This document shows positions 45,213-53,614 of a stretch of 64,000 bases of DNA, in pieces. This DNA comes from G963668655 sp963668655 (GTDB taxonomy: Bacteria > Myxococcota_A > SURF-8), in contig CAXXPQ010000002.1 of the NCBI GenBank assembly GCA_963668655.2, positions 1,598,799 to 1,662,798 of the forward strand. The letters run 5' to 3'. Each line of letters begins with the position of its first letter. The stretch's first letter is position 1. The translations under genes and the position numbers were made by a program. The notes below the pieces were generated by a model. It was not told the origin of the DNA. It worked only from the letters and a program-made list of their open reading frames with translations, and made no database searches.

Positions 45213-45851
45213 CTATTTCAGGAATCCGTTACGCGCCAGAAAAGCGCGGTCGATCTTCCCGTCCTTCATCAGAAGTTTCTCGACGTATTTTCCGAGGATA
45301 TCGCATTCCAGGTTGACCGTCGCGCCCTCGCGTTTTCCGGCCAGCGTGGTTTTCTCCCGGGTGTGGGGAATCAGCATCAGTCCGAACCCGTTTGCGTCCA
45401 CCCGGTTGACCGTCAGGCTGATGCCGTCCACCGCGATGGAGCCTTTTTCCACCACGTAGCGTAGAACCTCCGGCCCGGCGGCGACGGTCACATCCAGAGC
45501 CGCGCCTGCTTTTTGAAGGCGGCGGATCGTTCCCACGCCGTCCACATGCCCGCTGACGATGTGGCCGTCCAGGCGTCCGCCCACCGCGAGCGCGCGTTCC
45601 AGGTTCACTTCCCAGCCGGGCTTGGCGTCCTTCCAGGTGCTGCGCGCCACGGTTTCGGCGCTCAATTCCACGGTGAAGCCTTTCGCCGCCTTGGCCACCA
45701 CCGTCAGGCAGGTTCCGTTGCAGGCCACGGAATCCCCCAGGCGAAGTTCCTCCACGGGCAGCGCATCGCAGGCGATCTCCACGGCCAGACCGGCGCTCTG
45801 CCGGACGATGTTGCGGACCCGGCCCATGTCCTCGATCAGTCCCGTGAACAT
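45213..45851 (-). CDS. ribE: Riboflavin synthase alpha subunit
   Basis: 212 residues, ATG 45851 after GGAGGAAA, starting inside the end of ribD. Two lumazine-binding domains: MFTGLIEDMG at the N-terminus with GDSVACNGTCLTV, and the second with GSIAVDGISLTVNRVD. HIVSGHVDGVG sits between. Dismutates 6,7-dimethyl-8-ribityllumazine to riboflavin. Also known as ribC in some species. Confidence 0.95.
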   Translation of the reverse strand: MFTGLIEDMGRVRNIVRQSAGLAVEIACDALPVEELRLGDSVACNGTCLTVVAKAAKGFTVELSAETVARSTWKDAKPGWEVNLERALAVGGRLDGHIVSGHVDGVGTIRRLQKAGAALDVTVAAGPEVLRYVVEKGSIAVDGISLTVNRVDANGFGLMLIPHTREKTTLAGKREGATVNLECDILGKYVEKLLMKDGKIDRAFLARNGFLK

Positions 45852-46984
45852 GTTTCCTCCGCTTGTTTCAAAAAGGCCGGGATCAGGAGATCCCCACCCA
45901 GTTTTCGGACGGATCCGAATTCCAGCCGATAGGCGGCATCCAGCGTCCGCGCGCCCGCGCCGCCTACCATGGGAATGGCCGCTCCGCCGACGATCCGGGG
46001 CGCGGCGATGATGTCCAGGCGGTCGGCCAGACCCTCGTGAAGAAAAGCGGCGTGCACCTCGGAGCCGCCTTCGACAAGAACGGATCCCACGCCCCGCTGG
46101 GCCAGATCCTCCAGAAGGCGACGGACGGCGATGCGTCCCTTGGGGCCGGGAAACAGAAGAACATCCACGTCCCGCGCGGCCAGGGCCTTGCGCCAGGCCG
46201 CCGGACTTTTCCGCGTGGTGGCGACGAGCGTGCAGGCTGCGTCCGTGTCGAAGACCTGCGCGTCGATCGGCGAGCGCCCGTGGCCGTCCAGGATCACACG
46301 CAAGGGCTGGCGCGCGCCCCGCAATCGGCAGGTCAGCCGGGGATCGTCGGCCAGAACGGTTCCGGCCCCCACCAGAATGGCGTCCAGATCCCGGCGCAGG
46401 CGCTGCACGTAACGGTGGGCCTCCGGCCCGGAGATTCCGCCGGTCTGCTGTCCGGAATCGCCGCTTACGGTGGCGATCTTTCCGTCCAGGGTCATGGCCG
46501 CCTTCAACAGCACGAAAGGCCGCTTTTCGATGATGTAGGTCAGGAAGGTCTCGTTCAGTTTGCGGGCCTCGGTTTCCAGTACGCCCAGTTCCACCACGAC
46601 GCCCGCCCGGCGCAGTTTCGCCACGCCCTTGCCCGCCACCAGCGGATTGGGGTCGATCATGGCCACATGGACGGTGCGAATGCCCGCCTCGATGATGGCC
46701 TGCGCGCAGGGCGGCGTTTTTCCGTAGTGGGAGCAGGGTTCCAGGTTGACGTACATGTCGCAGCCGTCGGCGCGGAAATCCAGCTTGCGCAGGGCGTCCA
46801 CCTCGGCGTGATCGCTCCCGAAGCGGCGGTGAAAGCCCTCGGCCACGATTTGCCCGTCCTTCACGATCACCGCGCCCACCATGGGATTGGGCGAGACCCA
46901 TCCCATACCCCGGCGGGCCAGGCGGATGGCCCGACGCATCATTCGGGCGTCGTCTCGATGGTCGTGGGGCCTGGGTGCGGACAT
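45836..46984 (-). CDS. ribD: Bifunctional riboflavin deaminase/reductase
   Basis: 382 residues. The N-terminal deaminase has HAEVDAL and EPCSHYGKTPPC (zinc ligands, near residues 60-95) with VSPNPMVGAVIV. The C-terminal reductase starts near residue 155 (RPFVLLKAAMTLDGKIA) and ends with LVEGGSEVHAAFL. Acts on the pyrimidine intermediate of riboflavin synthesis. Its 3' end overlaps ribE by 16 bases. Confidence 0.95.
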   Translation of the reverse strand: MSAPRPHDHRDDARMMRRAIRLARRGMGWVSPNPMVGAVIVKDGQIVAEGFHRRFGSDHAEVDALRKLDFRADGCDMYVNLEPCSHYGKTPPCAQAIIEAGIRTVHVAMIDPNPLVAGKGVAKLRRAGVVVELGVLETEARKLNETFLTYIIEKRPFVLLKAAMTLDGKIATVSGDSGQQTGGISGPEAHRYVQRLRRDLDAILVGAGTVLADDPRLTCRLRGARQPLRVILDGHGRSPIDAQVFDTDAACTLVATTRKSPAAWRKALAARDVDVLLFPGPKGRIAVRRLLEDLAQRGVGSVLVEGGSEVHAAFLHEGLADRLDIIAAPRIVGGAAIPMVGGAGARTLDAAYRLEFGSVRKLGGDLLIPAFLKQAEETCSRD

Positions 46985-46993
46985 AACGGCTTT

Positions 46994-47488
46994 CTATCCC
47001 TCTCCGCCCGGTTTACGCTGGCGGTTCCGGACGGACTTCTTTCGGCGCAACTCTTCGATATGATTGATGAATTCTCCGGTTTCCTGGAAGGCCAGGTAGA
47101 CGGAGGCAAAGCGGATGTAGGCCACCTCGTCGATGTCGAACAGTTCCTCCATGACGAAGGCGCCCAGGGTCTTGGATTTCACCTCGTCCATGGTGAGGTC
47201 GTTCAGGCGGCGGCTGATGCGGTTGACGGCCGCCTCCAGCCGCTCGTTGGGAATATCCAGTTTTTCGCAGGCCTTGCGCAGTCCCCGGTGAACTTTTTCC
47301 CGGCTGTAAGCTTCCCGCCGCTTGTCCTTCTTGACGATATAGACGATGCGTTCTTCCGGACGCTCGTAAGTGGTGAACCGGTGGGAACACTTCTTGCACT
47401 CGCGGCGGCGACGGATCTCCTTGCCGCCTCGCGTCACGCGCGAGTCGAGTACCGAGGTATCGGAATGTCCGCAGTTCGGGCAGATCAT
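46994..47488 (-). CDS. nrdR: Transcriptional repressor NrdR
   Basis: 164 residues. N-terminal zinc ribbon MICPNCGHSDTSVLDSRV ... RRRRECKKCSHRFTTYER, then an ATP-cone domain (REAYSREKVHRGLRKACEKL). Represses ribonucleotide reductase genes in response to nucleotide levels. Common next to ribD in bacteria. It ends nine bases before the ribD start. Confidence 0.95.
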   Translation of the reverse strand: MICPNCGHSDTSVLDSRVTRGGKEIRRRRECKKCSHRFTTYERPEERIVYIVKKDKRREAYSREKVHRGLRKACEKLDIPNERLEAAVNRISRRLNDLTMDEVKSKTLGAFVMEELFDIDEVAYIRFASVYLAFQETGEFINHIEELRRKKSVRNRQRKPGGEG

Positions 47489-47555
47489 AAGCCGTGCTTT
47501 CGGAGCCAGCCTCGCATCCGGTCGGACCGTTCGGGCCAGGCCGCCGGGCGGGGGA

Positions 47556-47999
47556 TCAGGACTCGGGTTCGAATGCGGCGATCTTGTCCAGGCGCAGGGT
47601 GTGGCGACCGGCCTCGAAATCCGTCCGAAGCCAGGTCCGGACGATCTCCCTGGCGGTTTCCTCGCCGAGCACCCGCCCGCCCAGCACGAGCACGTTGCTG
47701 TCGTTGTGTTCGCGGGAAAGCCTGGCGGTCAGGGTGTCGTGGACCAGCGTGGCGCGGATTTTCGGGAACTTGTTGGCCGCGATGGACATGCCGATGCCCG
47801 TGCCGCAGACCAGGATCCCGCGTTCCGGCCGTCCCGCGCCCATGGCCCGGCAGAGGCGTTCCGCGTAATCGGGATAATCCACCGAGCCTTCGTCGGCGCA
47901 GCCGAAATCCTCCACGGACTCGCCCCATTCGGCCAACCAGGAACGAATCCGTTCCTTCATCGCGAAGCCGCCGTGATCGCTGGCGATGCCGATGGTCAT
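47556..47999 (-). CDS. rpiB: Ribose 5-phosphate isomerase B
   Basis: 147 residues, ATG 47999 after GGAAGGAAGG. RpiB/LacAB motifs: MTIGIASDHGGFAMKE, DYPDYAERLCRAM, VCGTGIGMSIAANKF with the catalytic Cys, and HNDSNVLVLGGR. Interconverts ribose 5-phosphate and ribulose 5-phosphate; the latter feeds RibB in the same operon. Confidence 0.95.
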   Translation of the reverse strand: MTIGIASDHGGFAMKERIRSWLAEWGESVEDFGCADEGSVDYPDYAERLCRAMGAGRPERGILVCGTGIGMSIAANKFPKIRATLVHDTLTARLSREHNDSNVLVLGGRVLGEETAREIVRTWLRTDFEAGRHTLRLDKIAAFEPES

Positions 48000-48017
48000 G
48001 GACGCCTTCCTTCCGGC

Positions 48018-48203
48018 CTAGTCTTCATCCTCCATCCGCACCACTTCACGGCCTTTGTAATAGCCGCAGCTTCCGCAGACGCGGTGGAGCAGAATGGGCT
48101 CGCCGCAGTTGGGGCAGCTGACCACCGAACGCGCCGTGATGGCCTGATGGGCGCGGCGCATGTTTCGCCGGGATTTCGATTTCGCTTTTTTCGGTACCGC
48201 CAT
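48018..48203 (-). CDS. rpmF: 50S ribosomal protein L32
   Basis: 61 residues after AAAGGAG. MAVPKKAKSKSRRNMRRAH is the standard L32 start, followed by a CPNC...CGSCGYYKG zinc ribbon. Preceded by yceD as in most bacteria; it is the ribosomal gene of the operon. Confidence 0.97.
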   Translation of the reverse strand: MAVPKKAKSKSRRNMRRAHQAITARSVVSCPNCGEPILLHRVCGSCGYYKGREVVRMEDED

Positions 48204-48267
48204 GAGTTTCTCCTTTTCGCTTCCTTCGCGCGGCTTGCGCGCGAAAATCGCCGGGGGTCCGGTCGAT

Positions 48268-48825
48268 TCAGTTTTCGTCGTTTCGGTCCAGAATTTCCTT
48301 TGCCGACTCCAGGCCGGCCCGCCAGGCCGGATTGACCTCCGGTTTCGCCTCCTCCTCGCCCCAGTCTTCCCGGTATCCTCCCTCGGCCGCCTCGCATTCG
48401 GGCGAATTCTCGCAGCGGGGATAGTCGGGCAGCGCCAGGATCAGGCTTTCCGCGATGTACCAGCCCAGGTCGATTTCGTCGTCCTCATAGTAGCTCTGGC
48501 GAAAATCGGACGGCGCCAGATCCACGCCTCCCCGCTCGCGGGGGGCCAGTTCCGCCGGAAGAAAGAGCTCTTCCACCGCCAGGTCCACGTCCAGTTCCCG
48601 GTCCGCTCCGCAATGGGAGCAGACGCAGGCCAGCCGCGTGCGGACGCGGCCTTTCACTTCCACCCGTTTCTGGTGCTTGGTCAGATTCAGGTCCACGTCC
48701 ACCGGCCCCAGGGGTCGGTAAAGGTCGCTTTCCATAAATCCCACCCGACCGCCGAGCCAGCCGGGCGTGAACGTTTCCCGATACCGGCGGCCCTGTTTCG
48801 GGATTTCGACCAGGCGAACGATCAC
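48268..48825 (-). CDS. yceD: YceD/DUF177 family protein
   Basis: 185 residues, GTG 48825 with GGAG twelve bases upstream. The DUF177 core contains VKGRVRTRLACVCSHCGADREL with a CxxC pair (near residues 65-72) and YYEDDEIDLGWYIAESLILALPDYPRC near 120-150 (the D-x-x-x-x-x-E-x-L-x-L-x-x-P block). YceD is linked to 23S rRNA accumulation and is almost always found before rpmF. First gene of the minus-strand operon. Confidence 0.9.
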   Translation of the reverse strand: MIVRLVEIPKQGRRYRETFTPGWLGGRVGFMESDLYRPLGPVDVDLNLTKHQKRVEVKGRVRTRLACVCSHCGADRELDVDLAVEELFLPAELAPRERGGVDLAPSDFRQSYYEDDEIDLGWYIAESLILALPDYPRCENSPECEAAEGGYREDWGEEEAKPEVNPAWRAGLESAKEILDRNDEN

Positions 48826-48841
48826 GGGTCAAACTCCGGAT

Positions 48842-49039
48842 ATCATTAATAACACACGGGTTTTCCGATCCCGAGGGCGGACGGGAAAACGAAGCACATC
48901 ATCATATATAAACCGGCCGCCTTGTCAAGCAAAACCGGTAAATCATTAATCTTTTCAACGACTCTCATATCGATCGGAAGAAAAAGCCCCTTTCGCGAAA
49001 TTCGGTTTCATTTTGAGGTTGCATCCGAAAATCATTAAT
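48842..49039. repeat. Three copies of ATCATTAAT in a divergent promoter region
   Basis: Exact 9-mers at 48842-48850, 48942-48950 and 49031-49039, spaced 100 and 89 bases, on both sides of the yceD-operon promoter and ahead of the acyl-CoA dehydrogenase gene. Confidence 0.5.
48901..48928 (-). promoter_or_regulatory. Sigma-70 promoter of the yceD-rpmF-rib operon
   Basis: Minus-strand TTGACA (48928-48923), 16-base spacer, TATGAT (48906-48901), about 75 bases upstream of yceD. The leader contains a GTTTTCC/GGAAAAC inverted repeat (48859-48896 region). Confidence 0.7.
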
Positions 49040-49052
49040 GGTAATCAGAAAA

Positions 49053-49070
49053 TGAACGGTCATTCATTCA
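49053..49070 (+). promoter_or_regulatory. Candidate TetR-type (FadR-like) operator
   Basis: An imperfect palindrome TGAACGGTCATTCATTCA. Its complement matches the Bacillus TetR-type FadR consensus (TGAATGAMTAMTCATTCA) at about 15 of 18 positions, and it lies 36 bases before an acyl-CoA dehydrogenase start. Control by a fatty-acyl-CoA-sensing TetR repressor is inferred. Confidence 0.4.
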
Positions 49071-49105
49071 AGCAACCGAACTCATATCATGAAATGGAGG
49101 TGCCC

Positions 49106-50974
49106 ATGTCGGCCACGGATTACACCTATGACGATCGCGATCTTCGCTTCCTGCTTTTCGAACTGCTTAAAATACAGGATCTTTGTCAGTACGATGCTTA
49201 TAAGGATTTCGGCCGGGAAGACTTCGATATGATCGTCTCCGAGGCGGTGAAGTTCGCCAAGGACAAAATCGGCCCCACCAACCGGGAAGGTGATGAAGTC
49301 GGCGCGAAATGGGAAGACGGCAAGGTCACCGTTCCGCCGATCTATCAGGATCTGTACAAGGCTTATTCCGAGGCCGGATGGCTGGCCGGAAACGGCAGCA
49401 TGGAGTACGGCGCCCAGGGACTGCCCCACTGCCTGACCACCGCCGTGGCCGATATCTTCACCGGCGCCAATACGGCCTTTTTCCTGTACGGCCTGCTGGG
49501 CGTGGGCGTGGCCCACGTTCTGGAGAAGTACGCCACGGCCGGTTGGATGAAAAACATGGTGATTCCGAAACTTTACGAGGGTGTCTGGGGAGGCACCATG
49601 GTGCTGACCGAGCCCGGCGCGGGTTCGGACGTGGGCAACGCCAAAACCAAGGCCGAGAAGGTCGAGGGCGAGGACTATTACCTGATCTCCGGCGCGAAGA
49701 TCTTCATCACCGGCGGCGACCAGGATCTGACGGAAAACATCTGGCATCTGGTGCTGGCGCGCACGGAAGGCGCTCCCAAGGGCACCAAGGGGCTGTCGCT
49801 CTTCCTGGTTCCAAAAATCCGCGTGGACGAAAACGGCGCCCTCACCGAGCCCAACGACGTGGCCTGCGTGGGCATCGAACACAAGATGGGCATCATCGGC
49901 TCGGCCACCTGCCAGCTCTCTTTCGGGGACAACGGCCAGTGCCGGGGCTGGCTGATCGGCGACGAGGAATGCAAGGGCATCCTCATGATGTTCAACATGA
50001 TGAACGAAGCCCGCATCGAGGTGGGCATCCAGGGTTGTTCCTCCACCAACGCGGCCTACCGCAACGCCCTCGGTTACGCCCAGGAACGCCTGCAAGGCTC
50101 GTCCATCAAGGAATTCAAGAACCCCGACGCCCCCCGGGTGCCGATCATCCAGCATCCGGACGTGCGCCGCATGCTCCTGACGCTGAAGTCCTTCGGCGAG
50201 GGCATGCGCAGCCTTTTGTGCTATTCCTCCTGGTGCAACGATATGAGCCACCATGCCGAAACAGAGGAGGAACGCGCCAAATACAAGGGATTCATGGAAC
50301 TTCTGACTCCCATCTGCAAGGCGTACTGCACAGATCGGGGCGTGGAACTGACCTCCCTGGCCGTTCAGGTTTACGGCGGGTACGGTTACACGAAGGACTA
50401 TCCCGTGGAACAGCTTATGCGGGACGTGAAGATCGGCTGCCTGTACGAGGGAACCAACAGCATCCAGGCCCTGGATCTCATGGGTCGCAAGCTGGGGATG
50501 AAGGGCGGAGCCGTTTTCATGGGATATGCCGCCGAGTTGGACCGTATCGCTGAAATGGCGAAGGAATCCAAGACCTTGGGCGCATTGGCCGACCCGTTCT
50601 TAAAGGCCAAGAACCTGCTGGTGGAAGCGGCCATGACCCTGGGCGGCTGGGGCATGCAGGGACAGCTGGACAAGGCCGCCAGCCGGGCGAACTACTTCCT
50701 GGACCTCATGGGCGACGTGGTGATGGCCGCCGAGCTCCTGAAGGCCGCCGTTCTGGCCGAACCGATTCTGGCCGAACGTCTGGAAAAGGCCGGCGTGGAC
50801 GCGGGCGACGCGGGGGCTCTGGCCGTGCATTTGGAAGACAGCACCGAGTCCGCCTTCTATCACGGCAAGGTCATGAACGCGCGGTTCTTCGTAAACAACA
50901 TTCTGCCTCGCACCGAATGGATGAAACAGGCCATCATGATGGACGACATGTCCCACATGGAAGTCGTGTTCTAA
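49106..50974 (+). CDS. Acyl-CoA dehydrogenase (large, about 600-aa type)
   Basis: 622 residues, ATG 49106 after GGAGG. FAD-dependent fold: MVLTEPGAGSDVGNAKTKAE (FAD-binding, near residue 165), ISGAKIFITGGDQ, and YGGYGYTKDYPVEQLMRDVKI with LYEGTNSIQALDLMGRKL near 450, which contains the catalytic Glu position (YEGTN). Extra N-terminal segment and C-terminal DUF-type extension make it the long FadE/DmdC-like class. Substrate chain not determinable. Monocistronic, with a strong terminator. Confidence 0.92.
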   Translation: MSATDYTYDDRDLRFLLFELLKIQDLCQYDAYKDFGREDFDMIVSEAVKFAKDKIGPTNREGDEVGAKWEDGKVTVPPIYQDLYKAYSEAGWLAGNGSMEYGAQGLPHCLTTAVADIFTGANTAFFLYGLLGVGVAHVLEKYATAGWMKNMVIPKLYEGVWGGTMVLTEPGAGSDVGNAKTKAEKVEGEDYYLISGAKIFITGGDQDLTENIWHLVLARTEGAPKGTKGLSLFLVPKIRVDENGALTEPNDVACVGIEHKMGIIGSATCQLSFGDNGQCRGWLIGDEECKGILMMFNMMNEARIEVGIQGCSSTNAAYRNALGYAQERLQGSSIKEFKNPDAPRVPIIQHPDVRRMLLTLKSFGEGMRSLLCYSSWCNDMSHHAETEEERAKYKGFMELLTPICKAYCTDRGVELTSLAVQVYGGYGYTKDYPVEQLMRDVKIGCLYEGTNSIQALDLMGRKLGMKGGAVFMGYAAELDRIAEMAKESKTLGALADPFLKAKNLLVEAAMTLGGWGMQGQLDKAASRANYFLDLMGDVVMAAELLKAAVLAEPILAERLEKAGVDAGDAGALAVHLEDSTESAFYHGKVMNARFFVNNILPRTEWMKQAIMMDDMSHMEVVF

Positions 50975-51008
50975 CCGATCGATTCTCGAAAGAATCCAAA
51001 TCCTTATG

Positions 51009-51042
51009 GCCCGCCTCGCGTAACTGCAAGGCGGGCTTTTTC
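51009..51042 (+). terminator. Terminator after the acyl-CoA dehydrogenase gene
   Basis: GCCCGCCT and AGGCGGGC form an 8-bp GC stem around a 12-base loop, followed by TTTTT. Confidence 0.85.
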
Positions 51043-51178
51043 GTGCAAGGCCGTCGAAATCCCCAAAGCTGGAATTCAGGACGGTTCTGTAAAATCGTTT
51101 ACAGGATTCATGGGATCTGGTAGGCTCGGTCATGGGAAAAACGTGAAAACCCCCAGTTCGAAACGGAGGAGGAACGGA

Positions 51179-52135
51179 ATGAAACGGATCGCCCTGTTTG
51201 CACTCTGTTGGATGGCCTTGGCTCTTTCCCCGGCCTTCGCGGACGATGCCCCCGCCGAAGAAACCGCCCCGGCGGAGGAAGTCGCCCCCGCCGAAGAAAC
51301 CGCCCCAGCGGAAGAAGCCGCTCCGGTCAAGGAAGCCGCCCCGGCGGAGAAAGCCGCGAGCGCCCTGGAAGCCGCCGCCGAAAAAAAAGCCGCAGAGGCT
51401 CCGGAGAAAAATTCCGAGGAAACGGTCAGCGATGACGAGATGGCGGATTTCCTGGCCGAGGACAAGCCGGAAGCGGCGGAAAAAGCCGAAAAGCAGAAAC
51501 CTCCCGTATCTCCCCAGTGCCTCGCCCGCTGCAAGGAAACCTGCGCCTGCTGGTTCGAGAAATTCGGCGGCGGCCCCTTCGTTATGTTCCTGTTCAACTC
51601 CTCCAGCACCCGCTGGGGCGACTACACCGGCCCGAGCGTCTGGGTCGGCGGCCGGGGCTACGGCTATTTCGGTAAAAAGAACAACTGGCGCTTCGGCGGC
51701 CTGGGCGCGGGCGGCAGCGGCACGTCGAACGGCCACGAAGCCCTGAACCTGGAACTCTATCCCTATTCCCAAAAACGCGAGGTCAACGGCGGCTACGGCG
51801 GCGTCACGGCGGAATACGTCTTCAACCTCAACAAGCACGTGGAAATTCCCATGGGCCTGCTCCTGGGCGGCGGCGGCGGAACGTATCGCGCCGAACTGGT
51901 GCGCGCCAACGAAGACGTCTCCGGCGTGAAATCCGTGCACGAAGACAGCAGCGGCTATCTGGTGCTGCAACCCATGGTGGGCGTGGAGGCCAACGTCATC
52001 GACTGGATGAAAATCGCCATCAGCGCCAGTTACGTTCTGGCCGAACCCTTCGGTGGAGAACGCTACATCAGCGGTTTCGCCCTGATGTTCGGCTTGAACT
52101 TCGGACGCTTCATCATCCCGGATTTCAAGATGTAA
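51179..52135 (+). CDS. Outer-membrane beta-barrel-like protein with Ala/Pro/Glu linker
   Basis: 318 residues from ATG 51179 after GGAGGAGGAA. Signal peptide ends in SPAFA near residue 22. Residues 25-105 are a low-complexity APAEE-type linker repeated about six times. Then CLARCKETCAC (four Cys in eleven residues, near 118). The C-terminal 200 residues are Gly/aromatic-rich alternating strands ending in an aromatic/hydrophobic strand (GLNFGRFIIPDFKM), like an eight-stranded outer-membrane barrel. Function unknown; the linker suggests an envelope-spanning arrangement. Confidence 0.7.
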   Translation: MKRIALFALCWMALALSPAFADDAPAEETAPAEEVAPAEETAPAEEAAPVKEAAPAEKAASALEAAAEKKAAEAPEKNSEETVSDDEMADFLAEDKPEAAEKAEKQKPPVSPQCLARCKETCACWFEKFGGGPFVMFLFNSSSTRWGDYTGPSVWVGGRGYGYFGKKNNWRFGGLGAGGSGTSNGHEALNLELYPYSQKREVNGGYGGVTAEYVFNLNKHVEIPMGLLLGGGGGTYRAELVRANEDVSGVKSVHEDSSGYLVLQPMVGVEANVIDWMKIAISASYVLAEPFGGERYISGFALMFGLNFGRFIIPDFKM

Positions 52136-52154
52136 TCGGAGCGCCGGGGGCGTG

Positions 52155-53036
52155 ATGAAAACCCTGGCCATCATCGGCGCACGGGGGCAATTGGGTTCCG
52201 ATCTATCGGAACGGGCGGCGGAACATGGCTTTACCGTGCTTTCCCTCGGCCGTCCGGAAGGCGACGTAACGGATCCCAAAGCCCTGGCCCGCATCTTCGA
52301 AGCCCGAAGGCCCGAAGCCGTTGTCAACACCGCCGCTTTTCACGTGGTGGATCGTTGCGAAAGCGAATCCGCCGAAGCCTTCGCGGTCAACGCCTTAGGC
52401 GCGCGAAACGCCGCCCGGGCGGCCAAAGCCGTGGGCGCGCGTTTTCTCCATCTTTCCACCGATTACGTCTTTCACGGAGACGCCGCCCGGCAAACGCCCT
52501 TTACGGAAAACGATCGCCCCGCGCCCGCGTCCGTCTACGCCGCCAGCAAGCTGGCCGGGGAACATCTGCTTCTGGCCGCCTTTCCGGAAGCGCTGGTGGT
52601 GCGCACCTGCGGTCTGTACGGCCTGCACCCTCCTCGGGCCAAGGGCGACAACTTTCCCCAACTGATGATCCGCCTGGCGAAATCCGGCAAACCTCTGCGC
52701 GTCGTGGCGGACCAGATCTGCACGCCCACCTTCACCCGGCATCTGGCGGAGGCCGTTTTCACCTTGCTGGACAGTCCGCTCCGGGGCGTGGTTCACGTCA
52801 CCGACCGGGGAGCCTGTTCCTGGTACGAATTCGCGCGGACGGTGCTGGATCTTGCGGGAATCGAAGCGGATCTTGCGCCCGTCACGGCGGAGGAATACGG
52901 GGCGGCCGCCCCGCGCCCGCCGTATTCGGTGCTGGAAAACAAGCGCCTTGCGGAACTCTGTAGCGCGGATCCCATGCCCCGCTGGCCGGACGCCCTGGAG
53001 GAATACCTGAAGTCGGCGGGGTTATTGAAGGGGTGA
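52155..53036 (+). CDS. rfbD: dTDP-4-dehydrorhamnose reductase
   Basis: 293 residues; ATG 52155 preferred over GTG 52152. Extended SDR: IIGARGQLGSDLSERA (NAD(P)-binding, residues 6-21), VVNTAAFHVVDRCE, FLHLSTDYVFHG and the YAASKLAGE catalytic Tyr-x3-Lys near 130. Final step of dTDP-L-rhamnose synthesis, or a related deoxysugar reduction. rfbA-C are not in the window, so the gene is isolated. Confidence 0.9.
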   Translation: MKTLAIIGARGQLGSDLSERAAEHGFTVLSLGRPEGDVTDPKALARIFEARRPEAVVNTAAFHVVDRCESESAEAFAVNALGARNAARAAKAVGARFLHLSTDYVFHGDAARQTPFTENDRPAPASVYAASKLAGEHLLLAAFPEALVVRTCGLYGLHPPRAKGDNFPQLMIRLAKSGKPLRVVADQICTPTFTRHLAEAVFTLLDSPLRGVVHVTDRGACSWYEFARTVLDLAGIEADLAPVTAEEYGAAAPRPPYSVLENKRLAELCSADPMPRWPDALEEYLKSAGLLKG

Positions 53037-53068
53037 TCGGCTTCTCGGCTTATCCGGCTTCCCGACCA

Positions 53069-53614
53069 TCAGAGCGGTTCGGATTCCAGTTTTCGGATGA
53101 TTCTGGCGGGATTGCCCGCAACGAGGGTTTTCGGTGGAACGGGCTCCGTCACCACGGAACCGGCGCCGACAACGGCTCCTTCGCCGATGACCGACGCCTG
53201 CGGAAGGATGATGGCTCCCGCGCCGATCCAGCAGCCGCGCTTCAATTCTATCCGGGAGGAACCGATGGTTTCGGGCCGGTTCGCCGTGCGCCCGGGAACA
53301 AGCCGGTGGTCATGGGAAAAAATCATGGCCCGTTCGGAAATCCACACTTCGTCCTCCACCCGAACCTCTCCGGTATAGTCGATAAAGACTTCGCTGGATA
53401 ATAAAACTTCCCGGCCGATGGATATCCGTCCCGGACCGACATCATGCGGCCGCGCCAATCGGACGTGGCGGGCGATCCGAGGCATCGGTCCGATGGGGAA
53501 AACCCGGCGATATCCCCATTCTCGGATTTTCCGCAACAGGGGGAAGTCGAACCATTCCGTTCCCACGACGAGTTGGACGATACGGCGCAGACTTTCTTGC
53601 AGCAGAAAATTCAT
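53069..53614 (-). CDS. WbbJ-like hexapeptide acetyltransferase
   Basis: 181 residues, ATG 53614 overlapping the stop of the GT2 gene. Left-handed beta-helix acetyltransferase of the maltose/galactoside type: RISIGREVLLSSEVFIDY, VWISERAMIFSHDH (catalytic His region), CWIGAGAIILPQASVIGEGAVVGAGSVV and VAGNPARIIRK at the end. Acetylates a sugar in surface polysaccharide synthesis. Confidence 0.88.
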   Translation of the reverse strand: MNFLLQESLRRIVQLVVGTEWFDFPLLRKIREWGYRRVFPIGPMPRIARHVRLARPHDVGPGRISIGREVLLSSEVFIDYTGEVRVEDEVWISERAMIFSHDHRLVPGRTANRPETIGSSRIELKRGCWIGAGAIILPQASVIGEGAVVGAGSVVTEPVPPKTLVAGNPARIIRKLESEPL

